Shown piece after piece: positions 61,218-64,000 of a stretch of 64,000 nucleotides of DNA; position 1 is the first letter of the stretch; each line of letters begins with the position of its first letter. The notes below the pieces were generated by a model, which made no database searches, was not told the DNA's origin, and saw only the letters and a program-made list of their open reading frames with translations. A program made the translations under genes and the position numbers. This stretch comes from Mucilaginibacter sp. L196 (lineage in GTDB: Bacteria > Bacteroidota > Bacteroidia > Sphingobacteriales > Sphingobacteriaceae), in the NCBI RefSeq assembly GCF_009765905.1, contig NZ_LMUO01000011.1, forward strand, positions 248,001 through 312,000. The letters are read 5' to 3'.

Positions 61218-62213
61218 ATGAAAGCAATAGTATTAGAAGCCGCTGATAAACCATTAGTATACAAAGAAGTTGATAAGCCCACGTTACAACCGGGTGAAGC
61301 ATTGGTAAAAATAAAAGCCGCGGCGCTTAACCGTCGTGATTATTGGATTACGGTGGGTAAATATGCGGGCATTAAGTATCCAACTATTTTGGGAAGCGAC
61401 GGCGCTGGTATTGTTGCCGAAGTGGGCAGTGATGATGATAAACGTTGGCTGAATAAAGAAGTTGTTATTGACCCGGCTTCGGGATGGGGCGATAACCCGA
61501 ATTTTCAATCGGATAATTTTAAGATATTAGGTTTACCTGCTGATGGTACTTTTGCGGAATATGTGAAAGTACCGGTAGAAAACCTGCATGCTAAACCGAC
61601 TCATTTAAATTGGGAGCAGGCGGCGGCAATTCCGTTGGCGGGTATAACCACTTACCGCGCTTTATTTACTAAAGGCAAGGCTGTAAAAGGCAGTAAGGTT
61701 TTGGTAACGGGTGTTGGCGGTGGTACCGGTGCATTCGCTTTGCAATTGGCGGTGGCGGCAGGATGCCAGGTTTTTGTAACATCGGGTTCGGGTGATAAGC
61801 TTGATAGAGCAAAGCATTTGGGGGCAGCTGCAGGCGTAAACTACAAAGCGCAGGACTGGGCCGAGCAATTAGCGCAACTGTCAGGTGGTTTTGATGTAAT
61901 TATTGATAGCGCCCTGGGCGATGGTTTCGCCAAATTGGTTGATTTGTGTAACCCCGGAGGCAGAATTGTAATTTTTGGCGGTACAGCCGGAAATATCCCT
62001 GAATTAAACGGCCGCAAAATATTTTGGCGACAAATACAAATATTAGGCACTATGATGGGCAACCCCGATGATTTTAAAGGGATGCTTGCTTTGGTGAACG
62101 AACATCAAATTATACCTGCAATAGACGAAGTGTTCCCATTAAACGAGGCTAATGCGGCGGTTAAGAAACTGGAGCATTCATCGCAGTTTGGGAAGATTGT
62201 GCTGAGAACTTAA
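61218..62213 (+). CDS. Zinc-free MDR-family oxidoreductase (quinone-reductase-like)
   Basis: 331 residues. The GroES-like N-terminal half has ALVKIKAAALNRRDYWITVG and YPTILGSDGAGIVAEVG; the Rossmann half has VLVTGVGGGTGAFALQLAVA for NADPH, then HLGAAAGVNYKAQDW and VIIDSALGDGFAKLVDLCNP. The catalytic and structural zinc cysteines of alcohol dehydrogenases are absent, which places it with quinone oxidoreductase-type members. It may reduce quinones or enones and could act with SodA in oxidative stress, but co-expression is uncertain because of the intervening palindrome. Confidence 0.88.
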   Translation: MKAIVLEAADKPLVYKEVDKPTLQPGEALVKIKAAALNRRDYWITVGKYAGIKYPTILGSDGAGIVAEVGSDDDKRWLNKEVVIDPASGWGDNPNFQSDNFKILGLPADGTFAEYVKVPVENLHAKPTHLNWEQAAAIPLAGITTYRALFTKGKAVKGSKVLVTGVGGGTGAFALQLAVAAGCQVFVTSGSGDKLDRAKHLGAAAGVNYKAQDWAEQLAQLSGGFDVIIDSALGDGFAKLVDLCNPGGRIVIFGGTAGNIPELNGRKIFWRQIQILGTMMGNPDDFKGMLALVNEHQIIPAIDEVFPLNEANAAVKKLEHSSQFGKIVLRT

Positions 62214-62513
62214 TATTATGCTATATATAATATGGGGTATTATGCTGAAAGTATGACACCTTTTTTTGTGCGTAGATTTTCCTCTTAAAAAGAAAAAGCC
62301 TCCCAACCTTGCGTCGGGAGACTTTCAACCTAAACCTTATCACAATTAAACTGGCAAGGATGCCAGTTCACTTATTATATATCAATTACTATACCAAAGT
62401 GATACTATAGAGTAGTATTTTTTTACTTAAGGTTAAAATCAGGTTATTATATTATGATATGATGACTATTCATTTTTAGTCAGCAGTAGATTATATTTTA
62501 GTAGCTGCCTATA
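62214..62513 (-). terminator. 3' region of the sigma/anti-sigma operon with terminator at 62295-62325
   Basis: On the minus strand AAAGTCTCCC pairs with GGGAGGCTTT and is followed by a T-rich run. A second hairpin (ACTGGCA and TGCCAGT, near 62351-62368) lies before it. The terminator is 190 bp past the anti-sigma stop, leaving a long 3' untranslated region with no recognisable gene. Confidence 0.65.
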
Positions 62514-63038
62514 TTACTTTTGTTGTCCACCCGATTGAACACTTGTGTATGTTTTTGTGAGGTTTTTTTTGCGTAGATAGACGTCTAAAATATACAGTGC
62601 AAGCACAATGTCAAAAAACATGAAGCTTTCCATTATCGGGCTGCTTAGGAATTTGGTGATATTGGGGATCACAAAATGCGTTGTATTTCCGCCTGATACT
62701 GGGGCAGACCAGTGGACACTGGCTAATGCAAAAATTAGAATCGCAGAAATAATTAACCCGAAAAACAACCCTATACCCTTAACAATACGCTGATCAACGC
62801 GTGCTTTTAACGGCTGCATCGCATGCTCGTTACGGATGCTCTCCATCACATTGTAGGTGAAAGCCATAGGCGGCTCATCCAGTTCCATTGCTGAAAACTC
62901 TGCATTTAGCGCGAGTAATTCTTTATATTTTTTACGATATACTTCGTCCTGCTCAATAAGCAGGCTAATGGCCTTTTGCTCCTCGGGGTTGCTGGTGCCA
63001 TCAATATAGTTCCAAAGTTGTTCTTCTATGCTGTTCAT
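62514..63038 (-). CDS. Anti-sigma factor, membrane-anchored
   Basis: 174 residues. The cytoplasmic N-terminus MNSIEEQLWNYIDGTSNPEE, then QKAISLLIEQDEVYRKKYKE, is of the anti-sigma type without the zinc HxxxCxxC motif. Helices follow at GIGLFFGLIISAILIFALAS and MESFMFFDIVLALYILDVYL. The start overlaps the sigma gene stop by 4 bp (ATGA), a strict operon. It should hold the ECF sigma factor at the membrane until a signal releases it. The signal is unknown. Confidence 0.82.
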   Translation of the reverse strand: MNSIEEQLWNYIDGTSNPEEQKAISLLIEQDEVYRKKYKELLALNAEFSAMELDEPPMAFTYNVMESIRNEHAMQPLKARVDQRIVKGIGLFFGLIISAILIFALASVHWSAPVSGGNTTHFVIPNITKFLSSPIMESFMFFDIVLALYILDVYLRKKNLTKTYTSVQSGGQQK

Positions 63039-63616
63039 ATCAGTTCTTTAGCTTCATGTTTTAAATTACGCTCCAGCTTGTCTTTCAAACGCTGGCGCGC
63101 CCTAAATAGTTTAACCTTTACGGTATTGGCCTCGATACCCATGGTTTGGGCGATCTCTTCCAATGATTGCTCGCCTTTGTAAAACAGGGTGATGATGGTC
63201 GCGTCATCAGGTAGTAATTGATCAATGGCCTGGTTTAAATAAAACGAGCGTGATTTATTTTCCACGTTGTTTTCGTCATAGCCGCTTGGTTTATTTTCAA
63301 CCTGTATAAAAGTTTCTTCATCATCTATCGAATCAGTAGCTATCCTTTTTTTACGCAGGGTAGTCATGGCGGTGGTATAAACTATACTATACAGCCATGT
63401 GGTGAATTTTGCTTGCCGCTGGAAAGATTCCAGCGAGCGGTAAGCTTTTATAAAGCAATCCTGGGCAATCTCTTCAGCATCTTCCCTGCTTTTAGCAAAG
63501 CGCATAGCCAACGTGAATACGAAACGCTGGTGCCGTTTAATCAAAGCAGCATAAGCCGACTGATCGCCTGCCAGTGTTTGTTCAATTAAGTCGGTATCCG
63601 AAAGCTTGCTTTGCAT
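63035..63616 (-). CDS. ECF-family RNA polymerase sigma factor
   Basis: 193 residues. Region 2: YAALIKRHQRFVFTLAMRFA, then EDAEEIAQDCFIKAYRSLES and KFTTWLYSIVYTTAMTTLRK. Region 4: LPDDATIITLFYKGEQSLEE, then IAQTMGIEANTVKVKLFRAR. The ECF layout with a linker of about 35 residues is complete. It directs transcription of a regulon when released by the anti-sigma protein encoded next to it. No receptor/TonB-type partner is adjacent, so it is not the FecI-FecR arrangement. Confidence 0.94.
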   Translation of the reverse strand: MQSKLSDTDLIEQTLAGDQSAYAALIKRHQRFVFTLAMRFAKSREDAEEIAQDCFIKAYRSLESFQRQAKFTTWLYSIVYTTAMTTLRKKRIATDSIDDEETFIQVENKPSGYDENNVENKSRSFYLNQAIDQLLPDDATIITLFYKGEQSLEEIAQTMGIEANTVKVKLFRARQRLKDKLERNLKHEAKELI

Positions 63617-64000
63617 TTATGTGGTTATGACTACATGGTTGAGGTGGAGGTTACAGTAGTAAAGATAAATTTTTATTTGATCGGATTGTCATTCTGAATG
63701 GAGCGAAGGATCTGGTCGCTTGTTTACTCTTGTATATATGCTTCGTTCCTCAGCTGAGATATTTTCGTTTTAATAAGATATTTTCGCCGCTCATTGCCGC
63801 TGGGCTAGTTCTTTTGTCTTTGACACAAAAGAACCAAAAAGTCAAGACGGAAAAAACCTTCTGCCCGCTAGGCAAACTCCCGGCCCGGTTTTCCGTCGGG
63901 CGTTTGCGCGCTTTTTTTCTTATTTTATTGTCATTCTGAGCGGAGCGAAGAATCTGTAAATTTGTTTACACTGTACAGATTCTTCGCTCCGCTCAGAATG
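63617..64000. repeat. Repeat cluster at right edge: family B (63688-63757), E (63787-63911), B (63930-64000)
   Basis: The 384 bp hold no gene. A degenerate family B element (GTCATTCTGAATGGAGCG) is followed by a family E element (CCGCTCATTGCCGCTGGG, TTCTTTTGTCTTTGACAC, ending GGGCGTTTGCGCGC), twin of 32121-32242, and a family B element (GTCATTCTGAGCGGAGCGAA) whose right arm is cut by the window edge. The promoter of the sigma factor gene lies at the left end. Confidence 0.85.

Noticed and set aside
63730..63939. 69-codon plus-strand frame
   Set aside because: Made of a family E element; similar translation arises from the copy near 32.1 kb.
1..64000. CRISPR arrays, tRNA and rRNA genes
   Set aside because: No regularly spaced direct repeats and no tRNA- or rRNA-like segment were seen on reading; dispersed repeats are palindromes at irregular distances.

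Overview
The window looks like a chromosomal segment from a Bacteroidota bacterium, most likely Sphingobacteriaceae of the Mucilaginibacter/Pedobacter type. This rests on the gene families present: SusC/SusD pairs, BshC of bacillithiol synthesis, the rpmB-rpmG-DUF4295-ftsY-rimO block, an UpxY-type NusG paralogue, and promoters of the TTTG-N19-21-TAnnTTTG kind. Composition is moderately AT-rich. No rRNA, tRNA or CRISPR array was seen.

Layout. (1) 1-22590 is an exopolysaccharide locus. A long minus-strand transcription unit starts with a Wza-like lipoprotein and a Wzc-like tyrosine autokinase, then a NusG-like antiterminator, an asparagine synthase, a Wzt-like ABC ATPase, an FkbM methyltransferase/glycosyltransferase fusion, an alpha-1,2-fucosyltransferase (GT11), at least nine other glycosyltransferases and an O-acyltransferase. 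Most neighbours overlap or nearly touch. Diverging from wza are a GT2 enzyme and a WecA/MraY-like initiating transferase. No ABC permease, flippase or polymerase is inside the window. (2) 22690-31923 is mostly housekeeping: a malate/lactate-type dehydrogenase, an NHL-repeat lipoprotein, a small hydrolase, bshC, rimO, ftsY, DUF4295, rpmG and rpmB. (3) 31924-42458 holds acs, a REP-associated tyrosine transposase flanked by its own inverted elements, an acyltransferase, a DoxX-like pair with a perfect palindrome upstream, csbD, surE, lpxB, two tandem paralogous small proteins (53 and 50 residues) and an MFS exporter. (4) 42459-55878 holds two copies of a ROK regulator-SusC-SusD cassette in the same orientation, with no glycoside hydrolase, preceded by a likely free-standing small RNA. 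(5) 56052-64000 holds dinB, an ArsR/SRPBCC pair with a duplicated operator-like site, csaA, an SdpI-like protein, tadA, a frameshifted tiny membrane protein between inverted repeats, superoxide dismutase, a quinone-oxidoreductase-like enzyme and an ECF sigma/anti-sigma pair.

The intergenic spaces are rich in dispersed palindromic elements. At least seven families can be told apart by eye, several with two or more copies in this 64 kb. They explain most of the long non-coding gaps and produce spurious small reading frames.

The observations most worth following are the duplicated ROK-SusCD cassettes with regulators more conserved than their transporters, the tandem small-protein pair with a conserved N-terminal half and divergent tail, the 15-bp perfect hairpin across the stop codon of the NusG paralogue, the RAYT with its flanking elements, and the small-RNA unit near 42.9 kb. 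All functional statements are from reading motifs; no database search was run.
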